From assembly GCA_036005525.1 (NCBI GenBank), contig DASYQM010000450.1, forward strand, positions 37,030-101,029: a stretch of DNA of 64,000 nt, given 5' to 3'. This document shows positions 34,550-42,857 of this stretch, one piece after another. The translations under genes were made by a program, and so were the position numbers. Source of the DNA: UBA9676 sp036005525 (GTDB lineage: Bacteria; Actinomycetota; Actinomycetes; Streptosporangiales; Streptosporangiaceae). Every line of letters begins with the position of its first letter. Within the stretch, counting starts at the first letter, position 1. The notes beneath the pieces are model-generated. The model had not been told where the DNA came from. It saw only the letters and a list, made by a program, of their open reading frames with translations, and did not search any database.

Positions 34550-36045
34550 TGCGCCGGGCCCTGGTCCTCGGTGTAGGTGTAGGTGTAGGGGTTGTCGAGG
34601 ACCCTGGTCTCCGGGATCTCCGGGTGCATGCCCTCGTTCCAGGCCTCCGGGCCAAGCTCGCCCTGGAGGTAGCCGACCGTCTGCTCGATCACCTGCCGTG
34701 CCTTGCCCAGATCGGTGCCTACCAGGCGGTGGTCGTACTTGACCACCCGGCCGTTCACCACCACCGTGTGCACGTCGCCGCGCCCGGCCTGGAAGACCAC
34801 ATGCCCATACGGGTGGTGCAGCGGGAACATCACCGGCGAGGCGTCGTTCTTGATCAGCACGAGGTCCGCCTTCTTGCCCGGCTCCAGGCTCCCGGTCAGC
34901 GAGTCCATGCCGAGCGCCTTGGCGCCGCCCCGGGTGGCCCAGTCCACCACCTGCTCGGCGCGCAGGCGATGGTGGGTCACGGTCTCGTCCTGGCTGTGTG
35001 CCTCCAGGTGCTCGCGGGCGCGGTCCGCGCTGAGCGTGGCCCGCATGGCGGAGAACAGGTCGGCGCTCCACCAGACGCTCGTGTCCATGGACAGCGAAAC
35101 GCCGATGTCGTGCTGGCGCAGCTTCCAGGTGGGCGGGTAGCCCTGGCCGGCGCTCTGCTCGCTCTCGGTGGACAGCGAAGCGGACCCGCCGGTCGCGGCG
35201 ATCCGGTGGTAGGAGTCGGGCGACAGGCTCGCCGCGTGCACGTAGATCGTGGACGGCGTCATGAAGCCGTTCTCGTACATGAGCCGGATCCCGTCGTCGG
35301 TGGTCACCTTCCACACCCCGGCGTGGGTGGTCACCGGCACGCCCAGGTCGCGGGCCACCTCGAACGCCGCCTTCTCCGGGAAGTCCGGGCTGGCCGGGGG
35401 CACGTCGAAGGCCATCTGGAAGCCGAGCATGTCGTTGCCGCCGCCGAACCGCCTGCCGACGAAGTCGCGGAACTCCGGTGCGGCCGACCACTCCCACGGG
35501 GCGGCCTGGATGTTCCCGTAGGCGAGCACGAACCGCCCCGGCACCTCCTGCAGGGCGTCCGTCGCCGCCTCGGCGTGCTCGACCGTCTGCAGGTTGTGCG
35601 ACCAGTCCACGGTGGTGGTCACTCCGGCGTCGATCGCCTCGATCGCGCTGAGCAGGTTGCCCGCGTAGATGTCCTGCGGCCGGAACGACTTGCCCCACTG
35701 GAGGTAGTTCCAGACGAAGTACTGGGTGAGCGTCCAGTCGGCGCCGTAACCGCGCATCGCGGTCTGCCACATGTGCCGGTGGGTGTCGATCATCCCCGGC
35801 ATGACGATGCCGCCGGTCGCATCGATCTCGGCCGTCCCCCCGGGCACCTGGAGGCCGGGACCTACCTCGGCGATCCGGTCCCCGGAGATGAGGACGTCGG
35901 CGCCCCGCAGCACGCGATGGGCGTCGTCCATCGTCAGCACGGTGGCGTTGCGGAACACGATCGGCCGGCCGGGCGTCAGTTCAGCGGCCGTGAGGCCGGC
36001 TCCTGGCTGACCGCCTGCGGCGTCCGGGCTGGGTGCGGCTGTCAT
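34546..36045 (-). CDS. Amidohydrolase family protein (cytosine deaminase/chlorohydrolase subgroup)
   Basis: A 499-residue metal-dependent hydrolase. It has the two-strand beta-sandwich start IVFRNATVLTMDDAHRVLRG, the metal site HxH in PGMIDTHRHMW, further ligand candidates in TTHAG (His) and YVHAASLSPD (His), an Asp in SLSMDTSVWW, and the closing sandwich TGSLEPGKKADLVLIKND. This is the architecture of AtzA/TrzN and of guanine and 5-methylthioadenosine deaminases, enzymes that hydrolyse C-N or C-Cl bonds on rings. It is not of the LigI/LigJ type. It overlaps the MDR gene by 4 nt and is divergent from the IclR regulator, so it probably feeds or drains the ring-cleavage pathway. The substrate is unknown. 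Confidence 0.9.
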   Translation of the reverse strand: MTAAPSPDAAGGQPGAGLTAAELTPGRPIVFRNATVLTMDDAHRVLRGADVLISGDRIAEVGPGLQVPGGTAEIDATGGIVMPGMIDTHRHMWQTAMRGYGADWTLTQYFVWNYLQWGKSFRPQDIYAGNLLSAIEAIDAGVTTTVDWSHNLQTVEHAEAATDALQEVPGRFVLAYGNIQAAPWEWSAAPEFRDFVGRRFGGGNDMLGFQMAFDVPPASPDFPEKAAFEVARDLGVPVTTHAGVWKVTTDDGIRLMYENGFMTPSTIYVHAASLSPDSYHRIAATGGSASLSTESEQSAGQGYPPTWKLRQHDIGVSLSMDTSVWWSADLFSAMRATLSADRAREHLEAHSQDETVTHHRLRAEQVVDWATRGGAKALGMDSLTGSLEPGKKADLVLIKNDASPVMFPLHHPYGHVVFQAGRGDVHTVVVNGRVVKYDHRLVGTDLGKARQVIEQTVGYLQGELGPEAWNEGMHPEIPETRVLDNPYTYTYTEDQGPAQ

Positions 36046-36114
36046 GGCTTACCTCCGCTGTGTTTCGAACCCAGTGCATCATCCCAGGGCGTGGCGGGCA
36101 CCCGCCCACGAGGA

Positions 36115-36128
36115 CGGACATATGTCCG
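36115..36128. promoter_or_regulatory. IclR operator candidate, copy 1 (CGGACA-N2-TGTCCG)
   Basis: A perfect 14-bp palindrome CGGACATATGTCCG, 70 nt upstream of the amidohydrolase start and about 171 nt upstream of the IclR gene. The same half-sites with a different 2-nt centre occur at 37156-37169, upstream of the CoA-transferase. This spacing in a divergent promoter suits control of both directions by the adjacent IclR protein. Confidence 0.72.
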
Positions 36129-36298
36129 CGTGGCGGCCCATAGGCGGCCTGACGGGAAGATTGGCCGGCCCGGTAGCCGGTGTCAAGTGGCCGTTTCGTG
36201 CCGCTGGCGAGTCAGGCATACTGGCCATGTCCGCCATGCGGACGCTGCGGCCGACGTGGCCTCAGCCACCGCGCGACACGCCTCAGCGGAGAAGCCCC

Positions 36299-37144
36299 AT
36301 GCCACGCCGCGACACCAGCCCGGACTTCATCGAGGCCCTGGCCCGCGGCCTCGATGTGATCCAGGCCTTCCAGCCGCGCCAGCCGGTCATGTCGCTGGCC
36401 GCGGTGGCGGCGGCCACGGGACTGGCACGCCCCACCGCGCGGCGGATCCTGCTGACGCTGGAGCAGATGGGCTACGTGCGTGCGGCGGCCGGGGGGTTCG
36501 AGCTCACACCCCGCGTTCTCGGCCTCGGCATGACCTACGTCCTGTCCCGCAACCTGTGGGAGGTTGCCCGGCCGCACATGGAGAGCCTGGTGTCACGGAC
36601 CCACGAGTCCTCCTCCATTGCCCAGCTGGACGGGTCCGACATCGTCTACGTGGCCAGGGTCGCGGTTCCCAAGATCATCGCGCTGGCGGTGACGATCGGC
36701 ACCCGTTTCCCGGCGATGCCCACCTCGCTCGGCAAGGTGTTGCTGGCGGCGCTGCCCCCCGCGGAGGCCGAGCGGGTGCTGGCCGAGCCGAGCAGGTCGG
36801 GAATCACCGCCCGCTGGCAGCCCTCCGAGGCGGAGCGGGCCGCTGCCCTGCGGGAAGTCCGGGCCCGCGGCTGGTCGCTCACCGACGAGCAGCTCGCGCC
36901 GGGGATCCGGTCGATCGCGGCACCCCTGCGCGACGGGGAGGGAGCGGTCATCGCGGCGCTGAACGTCACCGTGCACGCCGCCGAAACCTCGGTCGAGGTG
37001 CTCACCGGACAATACCTGCCGCTGCTGCTGCAGACCGCCGGGGCGATCAGCGCCGACTGGGCCAGCTGCCAGGCGGCGCCCCAGATCACGGTGCCGCAGC
37101 CGGCCAGCCCGCAGTCCGCCCCGCAACCCATAGCCCTGCCGTGA
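36299..37144 (+). CDS. IclR-family transcriptional regulator (PcaR/PobR-like)
   Basis: A 281-residue regulator with the PcaR-type opening FIEALARGLDVIQAF, a winged helix (MSLAAVAAATGLARPTARRI, then LLTLEQMGYVRAAAGG) and the IclR effector domain with VARVAVPKIIALAVTIGTRF, MPTSLGKVLLAALPP and the C-terminal IRSIAAPLRDGEGAVIAALN. Close relatives sense protocatechuate, 4-hydroxybenzoate or beta-ketoadipate. The ATG at 36299 follows ggagaag. The open frame to 36044 is upstream promoter sequence. It precedes the CoA-transferase by 55 nt. Two identical palindromes flank it, which makes autoregulation and control of both divergent operons likely. Confidence 0.92.
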   Translation: MPRRDTSPDFIEALARGLDVIQAFQPRQPVMSLAAVAAATGLARPTARRILLTLEQMGYVRAAAGGFELTPRVLGLGMTYVLSRNLWEVARPHMESLVSRTHESSSIAQLDGSDIVYVARVAVPKIIALAVTIGTRFPAMPTSLGKVLLAALPPAEAERVLAEPSRSGITARWQPSEAERAAALREVRARGWSLTDEQLAPGIRSIAAPLRDGEGAVIAALNVTVHAAETSVEVLTGQYLPLLLQTAGAISADWASCQAAPQITVPQPASPQSAPQPIALP

Positions 37145-37154
37145 AGCCAGCCAT

Positions 37155-37170
37155 CCGGACAACTGTCCGG
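37155..37170. promoter_or_regulatory. IclR operator candidate, copy 2
   Basis: CCGGACA and TGTCCGG separated by two nt, centred 37 nt before the CoA-transferase start. The core (37156-37169) equals copy 1 apart from the 2-nt centre. A further half-site GCGGACA follows at about 37174. It implies a separate regulated promoter between the regulator gene and the catabolic genes. Confidence 0.7.
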
Positions 37171-37199
37171 CAAGCGGACAGAAGGACGTCTTCCTCGCC

Positions 37200-38447
37200 A
37201 TGAGCCAGCCCAGCACGCCGAGCCCCGACACCCCGCCACGCGCCCGGCCCGGGCCGCTGGCGGGGCTGGTCGTCGCCGACCTTTCGCGGGTCCTGGCCGG
37301 CCCGTACTGCACCATGCTGCTGGCCGACCTCGGCGCCGACGTGATCAAGGTGGAGGGCCCGGGCGGTGACGACACCCGCCACTGGGTGCCGCCGGTCACC
37401 GAGGACGGGGTGTCCACCTACTTCCTGGCCATCAACCGCAACAAGCGGTCGGTCGTGCTGGACCTCCGCGAGGAGGGCCAGCGGGCGCTGGCGCAGGAGC
37501 TGGCCCGCCGGGCCGACATCCTTGTGCAGAACTTCAGGCCCGGCGGCCTGGCCCGGTTCGGCCTCGACTACGAGTCGGTCCGCGCCGCCAACCCGGCCAT
37601 CATCTACGCCTCCATCAGCGGGTTCGGCGCCGGCGGCGGCAAGGACCTGCCCGGCTACGACCTCATGGTGCAGGCCATGTCCGGCCTGATGAGCCTGACC
37701 GGCGCCCCGGACGGGCCGCCGTACCGGGCGGGCATCTCGATGTTCGACGTCATGGCCGGCCTGCACACGGCCATCGCGATCCTGGCTGCCCTGCACCACC
37801 GGTCCGCCACCGGCGAGGGCCAGCACGTCGAGGCCAGCCTGCTGGCCTCCGCGCTGTCCGGCATGGTGAACCAGACCAGCGCCTACGTCACCGGGGGAGT
37901 GGTCCCGTTCCGGATGGGCAACTCCCACCCCAGCCTCACGCCCTACGAGCCGCTGCCCGCCGCCGACAAGGAACTGATCGTCACCGCGGGCAACGACGCG
38001 CAGTTCCGCAAGCTGTGCGAGGTGATCGGGGCGCCCGAGCTCGCGGACGATCCCCGGTTCGCGGCCAACGAGGGGCGCACGGCCAACCGGGACGAGCTGC
38101 GGCCGCTGCTGGCGCGGCGGCTGGCCACCCGCACGGCGGCGGAGTGGTTCGACGACCTGATCGCGGCGGGCGTGCCGGCCGGCCCGATCAACACGGTGGA
38201 TGCCGGCGTCGCCTTCGCCCGCGACATAGGGCTGGAGCCGGTGGTCACCGCGGGCGAGGCAGAGGCGGCCAGGCCCACGGTCCGGCACCCGATCACCTAC
38301 TCCGCGACCCCCCCTAGCTACCCGCTGCCGCCGCCGGCTCTGGACGAGCAAGGGGACGAGGTCCGCGCCTGGCTCGCCGGGCCGCCCGGCCCGCTTGGCC
38401 CGGCAGGCCCGCGGCCATCTCACCCGACGACGGGATCGGGCGCGTGA
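37200..38447 (+). CDS. Family III (CaiB/BaiF) CoA-transferase
   Basis: A 415-residue interlocked-dimer CoA-transferase that moves CoA from an acyl-CoA donor onto an organic acid. The N-terminal VVADLSRVLAGPYCTMLLAD and LGADVIKVEGPGGDDTRHW are hallmarks, the NFRPGGLARFGLDYESV segment follows, and the nucleophilic aspartate is Asp183 in GISMFDVMAG. GHPxxx-type substrate residues are seen near NSHPSLTPYEPL. It overlaps the next gene by 4 nt (GTGA). In this operon it would activate a ring-cleavage product or another di/tricarboxylate for thiolytic or lyase cleavage by the neighbour. Confidence 0.93.
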   Translation: MSQPSTPSPDTPPRARPGPLAGLVVADLSRVLAGPYCTMLLADLGADVIKVEGPGGDDTRHWVPPVTEDGVSTYFLAINRNKRSVVLDLREEGQRALAQELARRADILVQNFRPGGLARFGLDYESVRAANPAIIYASISGFGAGGGKDLPGYDLMVQAMSGLMSLTGAPDGPPYRAGISMFDVMAGLHTAIAILAALHHRSATGEGQHVEASLLASALSGMVNQTSAYVTGGVVPFRMGNSHPSLTPYEPLPAADKELIVTAGNDAQFRKLCEVIGAPELADDPRFAANEGRTANRDELRPLLARRLATRTAAEWFDDLIAAGVPAGPINTVDAGVAFARDIGLEPVVTAGEAEAARPTVRHPITYSATPPSYPLPPPALDEQGDEVRAWLAGPPGPLGPAGPRPSHPTTGSGA

Positions 38448-39259
38448 CGCGGCCCGACGGGGTGCCCCGCTTCCCCACCTCCCTGGGTGCCTCCGACCCG
38501 GACACGATCACCCTGCTCGGCAGGGACCTCGCCGCCGACCTCATGGGCAAGGTCGGGTTCGGCGAGCTGGCGTTGTGGCTGGTGACCCAGCGCCGGCCCA
38601 CGCCCTCGCAGGTCCGGGTGTTCGAGGCGGTGCTGGTCGCGCTCGCCGACCACGGCTTCACGCCAACCGCGATCGCGGCCCGGCTGACCTACCTGAGCGC
38701 GCCGGACTCGGTGCAGGGGGCGCTCGCGGCCGGGCTGCTCGGCGGCGGCTCTCGCTTCCTGGGGGTCACCGAGGACGCCGGGCGGTTCCTGTCCGGGACC
38801 CTGGCCGCGGCCGGCCGGCCACCGCCCGCCGATGAGGAGGGCTGGGACGCGCTGGCTCTGGCCGCGGTGCGCCAGGCCCGTGCCGCCGGCCAGCTCATCC
38901 CCGGCCTCGGGCATCCCGTGCACAAGGTCACCGACCCCCGGACCCCGGCCCTCATCGCGATAGCCGACGAGGAGGGGCTGCGCGGCCCGCACCTTCGCCT
39001 GTTCGAGGCGATCGGCCGGGTCCACCCGCAGGTGCTCGGCAGGACGCTGCCGCTCAACGGCGCGGGCGCCTGCGGCGCCGCCCTCGCCGATCTGGGGCTC
39101 CCGCCGGATCTGCTGCGGGGATTCGCGCTGCTGGCCAGGACCGCCGGGCTGCTGGGCCAGCTGGCCGAGGAACAGCGCCGCCCGGTCGGCATGGACGTCT
39201 ATCTCACGGTCGAGCACAACACCGAATACCTGCCACCCGACTCTGCCGCAGACACCTGA
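38444..39259 (+). CDS. Citryl-CoA lyase/citrate synthase-like protein
   Basis: A 271-residue protein related to the C-terminal (catalytic) part of citrate synthase and to citryl-CoA lyase. Recognisable segments are TLLGRDLAADLMGKVGFGEL at the N-terminus, PGLGHPVHKVTDPRTPALIA with the conserved active-site His, and the C-terminal GLLGQLAEEQRRPVGMDVYL which resembles the citrate synthase Arg-containing end. It is much shorter than citrate synthase and has no separate large domain. The expected reaction is retro-Claisen cleavage of a 3-hydroxyacyl-CoA of citryl type. GTG start at 38444 overlapping the CoA-transferase stop, which couples activation and cleavage steps. Exact substrate unknown. Confidence 0.83.
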   Translation: MTRPDGVPRFPTSLGASDPDTITLLGRDLAADLMGKVGFGELALWLVTQRRPTPSQVRVFEAVLVALADHGFTPTAIAARLTYLSAPDSVQGALAAGLLGGGSRFLGVTEDAGRFLSGTLAAAGRPPPADEEGWDALALAAVRQARAAGQLIPGLGHPVHKVTDPRTPALIAIADEEGLRGPHLRLFEAIGRVHPQVLGRTLPLNGAGACGAALADLGLPPDLLRGFALLARTAGLLGQLAEEQRRPVGMDVYLTVEHNTEYLPPDSAADT

Positions 39260-39269
39260 GGGAGCCGCC

Positions 39270-40130
39270 ATGGCCACCGTCGCAGCGGTCATCGCGTCGA
39301 CGCATCACCCGTTCTACTACCGGGCCAGCACCTCCACTGGCACGGACCGGCCGCCGTTCGCCGACGAATGGGTCGCCAAGATCGAGGCGTTCCGCCAGAC
39401 GCTCACCCGCGCCCGCGCCGATGTCCTGGTCATGGTCGGCTCTGACCACTTCCACCAGCTCTGGCTCGACAACATGCCGCAGTTCCTGGTCGGCAAGGCG
39501 CCGTTCTACGACGCGAACTTCTACAACGAGGAGCGGGAGTTCGGACTGCCCAGGATGCTCGTGCCCGGAGACGAGGAATTGTCCGGGTACGTGCTCCGCC
39601 GGGGGATGGACGCGGGCTTCGACCTTGCGTTCAGCAATGAACTGCGGATCGACCACAGCATCACGTGCCCGCTGATCACCTTGCGGCCGGAAGCGGACCT
39701 GCCGATCGTCCCCATCTACACCAACATCTTCGCGCCGCCGCTGCCGCAGCCGGGGCGTTTCGTGGAGCTGGGCCGGACCATCCGGCAGCTGGTCGAGTCC
39801 TGGCCGAGCGACAAGCGGGTGGCCATCATCGGCACGGGTCACCTGTCGCTCGAGCTGGGCGGGCCGCGCCAGTTCGGCCCGCACGGCCCCGACCCCGAGT
39901 TCGACCGCAAGGCGGTCGGCTGGATCGCCTCGGGTGACCTGGAATCCGCGCTGGCGGAGGTCAGCCTGGAGAGCCTGTGGCTGCCGGGCAACGCCACCCA
40001 CGGCTTCATGGATTTCATGCTGATGATGGGCGTGGCCGGCGAGAACGTGAAGGCCGACTACGTGGACTCGCTCGACCTGTTCCACACGATGGAGGCCTAT
40101 TTCACCTGGTACCCGGAGGCATCGGCATGA
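39270..40130 (+). CDS. Class III extradiol ring-cleavage dioxygenase, catalytic (LigB-like) subunit
   Basis: A 286-residue subunit of the protocatechuate 4,5-dioxygenase/gallate dioxygenase superfamily. His12 (ASTHHPF) and His60 (VGSDHFH) are at iron-ligand positions, and His191 in GTGHLSLELGG corresponds to the catalytic acid/base His195 of LigB. A tail with NATHGFMDFMLMMGVAGENV matches the family end. It opens an aromatic (or heteroaromatic) diol next to a hydroxyl using non-haem iron and oxygen. The ATG at 39270 follows gagggagcc. It overlaps the small subunit gene by 4 nt, so the pair is an alpha/beta enzyme. Substrate could be a catechol carboxylate or a related ring. Confidence 0.92.
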   Translation: MATVAAVIASTHHPFYYRASTSTGTDRPPFADEWVAKIEAFRQTLTRARADVLVMVGSDHFHQLWLDNMPQFLVGKAPFYDANFYNEEREFGLPRMLVPGDEELSGYVLRRGMDAGFDLAFSNELRIDHSITCPLITLRPEADLPIVPIYTNIFAPPLPQPGRFVELGRTIRQLVESWPSDKRVAIIGTGHLSLELGGPRQFGPHGPDPEFDRKAVGWIASGDLESALAEVSLESLWLPGNATHGFMDFMLMMGVAGENVKADYVDSLDLFHTMEAYFTWYPEASA

Positions 40131-40489
40131 GCAAGTACCTGCTCAACAAGTTCCTCTACAGCATCGACCGCGACCCGGAGCTGGTCGAGCGGTACCGCGC
40201 GGACCCGCGGGGCACGGTGGAGTGGTGGGAGGCCGAGCGCGCCAACGTGATACTCAACCTGCCGGGCGCCGAGCGCAGCACCTGGCTGAAGTTCACGGAC
40301 GCCGAGCGAGAAGCGCTGGCGGCTCACGACTACGTCAAGCTGTTCGAGCTCGGGGCGCATAACTTCCTGACCCTGACCCTGTTCATCGCCATGTTCGAGC
40401 GGGATTACGACGAGCCGCTGGGATTCCAGCGCGAGTACGCGAGGAAGCTGAGCCACTTCAGCCTGCCTTACCCCGACATCTCCACCTGA
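40127..40489 (+). CDS. Extradiol dioxygenase small (LigA-like) subunit
   Basis: A 120-residue all-helical protein matching the alpha subunit of protocatechuate 4,5-dioxygenase. It reads KYLLNKFLYSIDRDPELVER, then FTDAEREALAAHDYVKLFEL and GAHNFLTLTLFIAMF. The small subunit caps the active site of the LigB-like subunit. The ATG at 40127 overlaps the LigB stop (ATGA), so the two are co-translated. It is the last gene of the operon, and the haem O synthase gene lies convergent with 36 nt between. Confidence 0.9.
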   Translation: MSKYLLNKFLYSIDRDPELVERYRADPRGTVEWWEAERANVILNLPGAERSTWLKFTDAEREALAAHDYVKLFELGAHNFLTLTLFIAMFERDYDEPLGFQREYARKLSHFSLPYPDIST

Positions 40490-40525
40490 GCGGGACGTTG
40501 GCCGCTGCGCTGCCCGCCCGCGGAC

Positions 40526-41611
40526 CTACCAGCGGCCCAGGGGCAGCACTGAGGTGACGGCGACCAGCGCGAACAGCAGGCTCAGGTAGGCGATGGACAG
40601 GTGGAACAGCCGCATCGGTGCGGCGTGTCCCGGCCGGGCCAGGCCACCGCACGCCCCCTCGGTGACGCCGGCCGCCCCGCCGGGAACCGCCGCGGCGGGC
40701 GCCTCGGTGCGCCGGGTCGCCCGGCCCGCCCGGCCCACCCGGGACCGCAGCCGGTGCGCCTCGGCCAGGAACCATCCGCCGAGCCCGGCCGCGCCGGCCG
40801 CGTAGATCCACCCGGCATAGGGGGCGAGCGCCAACGTGGCCGCCACCATCGCGTAGGAGTAGAGCAAGATCTTGCGGGCCACCACCCGCGCGGGCGCCAC
40901 CACCGGCAGCATCGGCACCCTGGCGGCCGCGTAGTCATCCTTGAACTTCATGGCCAGCGCCCAGAAATGGGGTGGTGTCCAGAGGAAGATCACTGCGAAC
41001 AGGATCACCGGCGCCACGCCAACCGTCCCGGTCACCGCCGCCCAGCCCACCAGCACCGGGAAGCACCCGGCGGCGCCGCCGATGACGATGTTGGAGGCTG
41101 TCCGCCGCTTGAGCCCGAGCGTGTACACGAACACGTAGAACAAGATGGCCAGGTCGGCCAGGGCCGCCGACAGCCAGTTGGCCAGCAGGCCGAGCAGCAG
41201 CGTGGCAGCCACCCCCAGGCCGATGCCGAAGGCCAGCGCCTCGGCCGGCCTGATCACGGCGAGCGGGGCCGGCCGCGCCAGCGGGCGGCGGGAGGTGCGC
41301 CGCATCACCGCGTCGATGTCGCGGTCCAGGTAGCAGTTGATCGTGTTCGCGCTGCCCGCGGCCAGCGCGCCGCCGGTCAGTGTGATCATCAACAGCCCGG
41401 GGGCGGGCAGTCCCCGCGCCGCCAGCATCATCGTCGGCACCGTCGTGACCAGCAATAGCTCGATGATCCTGGGCTTGGTCAGCGCCAGCAGCGAGCGGCC
41501 GACGACACGCACCGAGCGGCGGCTCCGGATACCCCCCGATGGCTCGGAAGCCCCCGGGAGTGCGTCCCCGCCACCACGGCCGCGCTCCACCAGCGGATTG
41601 GCGCTCGTCAT
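40526..41611 (-). CDS. ctaB: Protohaem IX farnesyltransferase (haem O synthase)
   Basis: A 361-residue UbiA-family membrane prenyltransferase with about nine helices that converts haem B to haem O, the precursor of haem A in the oxidase. The prenyl-diphosphate/metal motif NCYLDRDIDAVMRRTSRRPL and the second signature FLWTPPHFWALAMKFKDDYA are present, along with ALTKPRIIELLLVTTVPTMM. A Pro/Ala-rich loop (about 290-325) interrupts the C-terminal helices and is unusual. The ATG at 41611 overlaps the assembly factor stop (ATGA), so both are made together. The frame is open further upstream, but that is another gene in antisense. Confidence 0.94.
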   Translation of the reverse strand: MTSANPLVERGRGGGDALPGASEPSGGIRSRRSVRVVGRSLLALTKPRIIELLLVTTVPTMMLAARGLPAPGLLMITLTGGALAAGSANTINCYLDRDIDAVMRRTSRRPLARPAPLAVIRPAEALAFGIGLGVAATLLLGLLANWLSAALADLAILFYVFVYTLGLKRRTASNIVIGGAAGCFPVLVGWAAVTGTVGVAPVILFAVIFLWTPPHFWALAMKFKDDYAAARVPMLPVVAPARVVARKILLYSYAMVAATLALAPYAGWIYAAGAAGLGGWFLAEAHRLRSRVGRAGRATRRTEAPAAAVPGGAAGVTEGACGGLARPGHAAPMRLFHLSIAYLSLLFALVAVTSVLPLGRW

Positions 41612-42495
41612 GAGACGGCCGAACGGAAGGGGGGAGCCGGCGCCGTGGCCGGCGCGGGGTCGTCGTGCGGCAAGCCGTCCGCTGGCCGCGCCCCGGGCGC
41701 CTCCGGGGCGCGGCCCGCCTGCCGGGCCTCGAGTCTCGCCTGCTTGCGCGCGTCCTCGTCCAGCCACCGGAGGAACACGACCGCCATCGCGGGAATCATG
41801 GTGAAGGTCCCGGAGACCCACATGATGGTCCCGGCGACCCCCTGGTCCTGCAGTGCGCTCGCGCCCCACGGGGGCAGATGCACCGCGTAGTGCGGGTACA
41901 GGATGTAGGACGAGTTTGCGATCGCGAGCCCCAGGTACGCCATGACGGGCATGTCCAGAAGCAGGTAGAGCAGCCGCCCCGGGTAGCTGAGCCGGTGAGG
42001 GGCCGGGTCGACGCCAATGGCGGGCCACCAGAACAGCAGCGCCGTGACGAAGAATGCGACGTGCTCGATTTTGTGCAGCCACTCATGTTCGAGTGCCAGG
42101 TTGTAAAGCGGCGTCAGGTGGCTGCCGACAAGGACAATGGTGAACAAGCCCAGCACCGTCGCCGGATGAGACAGCACCCGCACGGTACGGCTGCGCAGCA
42201 GGCGAACCAGCACGCGCCGGGGGAGCCAGGGCGGGTCCGCGCGCAGCAGCAGGCTGAGCGGGGCCGCGAGGAGCAGCAACGGGGGAGCCACCAGCTGGAG
42301 GAGCAGGTGCTGGATCATGTGCGCCGACAGCGAGACATCGGACAGGACGTCCGGCGGCCCGTCCACGGCGACGAGGATCGCCAGCAAGCCGGCGCCGAAA
42401 CAGATCATGCGCCCGCGCCCGGCATGTGAACGTATCCCGGCGACCGGGCTGCTGCGGACCCGCCGCCACACGGTGACATAGCCAAGCGCGGCCAC
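41608..42495 (-). CDS. Cytochrome c oxidase assembly protein, CtaG-like (caa3 CtaG_2 family)
   Basis: A membrane protein of about 295 residues with seven or so helices, as in the CtaG proteins needed to assemble the copper site of haem-copper oxidases. Features: SLSAHMIQHLLLQLVAPPLL with conserved His, HEWLHKIEHVAFFVTALLFW, and GVAGTIMWVSGTFTMIPAMA. The listed start is the GTG at 42495, but family sequence (LTAWAYDPVPTIGAC) is encoded in frame upstream to a CTG at 42561, which has gggag seven nt before it. No ATG, GTG or TTG is available there, so translation may begin at that CTG. It overlaps ctaB by 4 nt. Confidence 0.87.
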   Translation of the reverse strand: MAALGYVTVWRRVRSSPVAGIRSHAGRGRMICFGAGLLAILVAVDGPPDVLSDVSLSAHMIQHLLLQLVAPPLLLLAAPLSLLLRADPPWLPRRVLVRLLRSRTVRVLSHPATVLGLFTIVLVGSHLTPLYNLALEHEWLHKIEHVAFFVTALLFWWPAIGVDPAPHRLSYPGRLLYLLLDMPVMAYLGLAIANSSYILYPHYAVHLPPWGASALQDQGVAGTIMWVSGTFTMIPAMAVVFLRWLDEDARKQARLEARQAGRAPEAPGARPADGLPHDDPAPATAPAPPFRSAVS

Positions 42496-42647
42496 GCATG
42501 CCCCAATGGTGGGGACCGGGTCGTAGGCCCACGCCGTCAGCGCGGCCTGGAGGTCAAACAGCGCTTATCTCCCGTCCTGCGTCCGCGAGCGCGGTGCCAC
42601 GCCCCACGATCGCAGTGTCGCACGCGCGGCCGCGTCCGGCCGCTCAT

Positions 42648-42665
42648 CATGACGGAGCTGTCATG
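42648..42665. promoter_or_regulatory. Inverted repeat CATGAC-N6-GTCATG in the divergent oxidase promoter
   Basis: Perfect 6-bp arms separated by ggagct, in the 300-nt region between the CtaG-like gene (leftward) and the triple-cupredoxin gene (rightward). It lies about 87 nt upstream of the proposed CtaG start. A metal- or redox-responsive regulator could bind here, but no consensus is matched. Confidence 0.4.
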
Positions 42666-42857
42666 GGAGATCGGCCACTGCATTACACAACTCTCATCTT
42701 GGGCCATGCGGGCTTCATGATTCCCCGGTGCGCGATAGACACTGCCGTCATAGCGTCGCCTGCGTCGCACAGGGGCGTGCATGTCTGCATGGCACCAGGG
42801 CACCGCCGGGGGCGTGCTCGCCGGTGCGTACCTATACCTGGGTGCGAAGGAGCAACC

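Noticed and set aside
34447..37203. 918-codon rightward open frame
   Set aside because: It runs antisense to the amidohydrolase and MDR genes and has no family sequence; it is a product of high GC.
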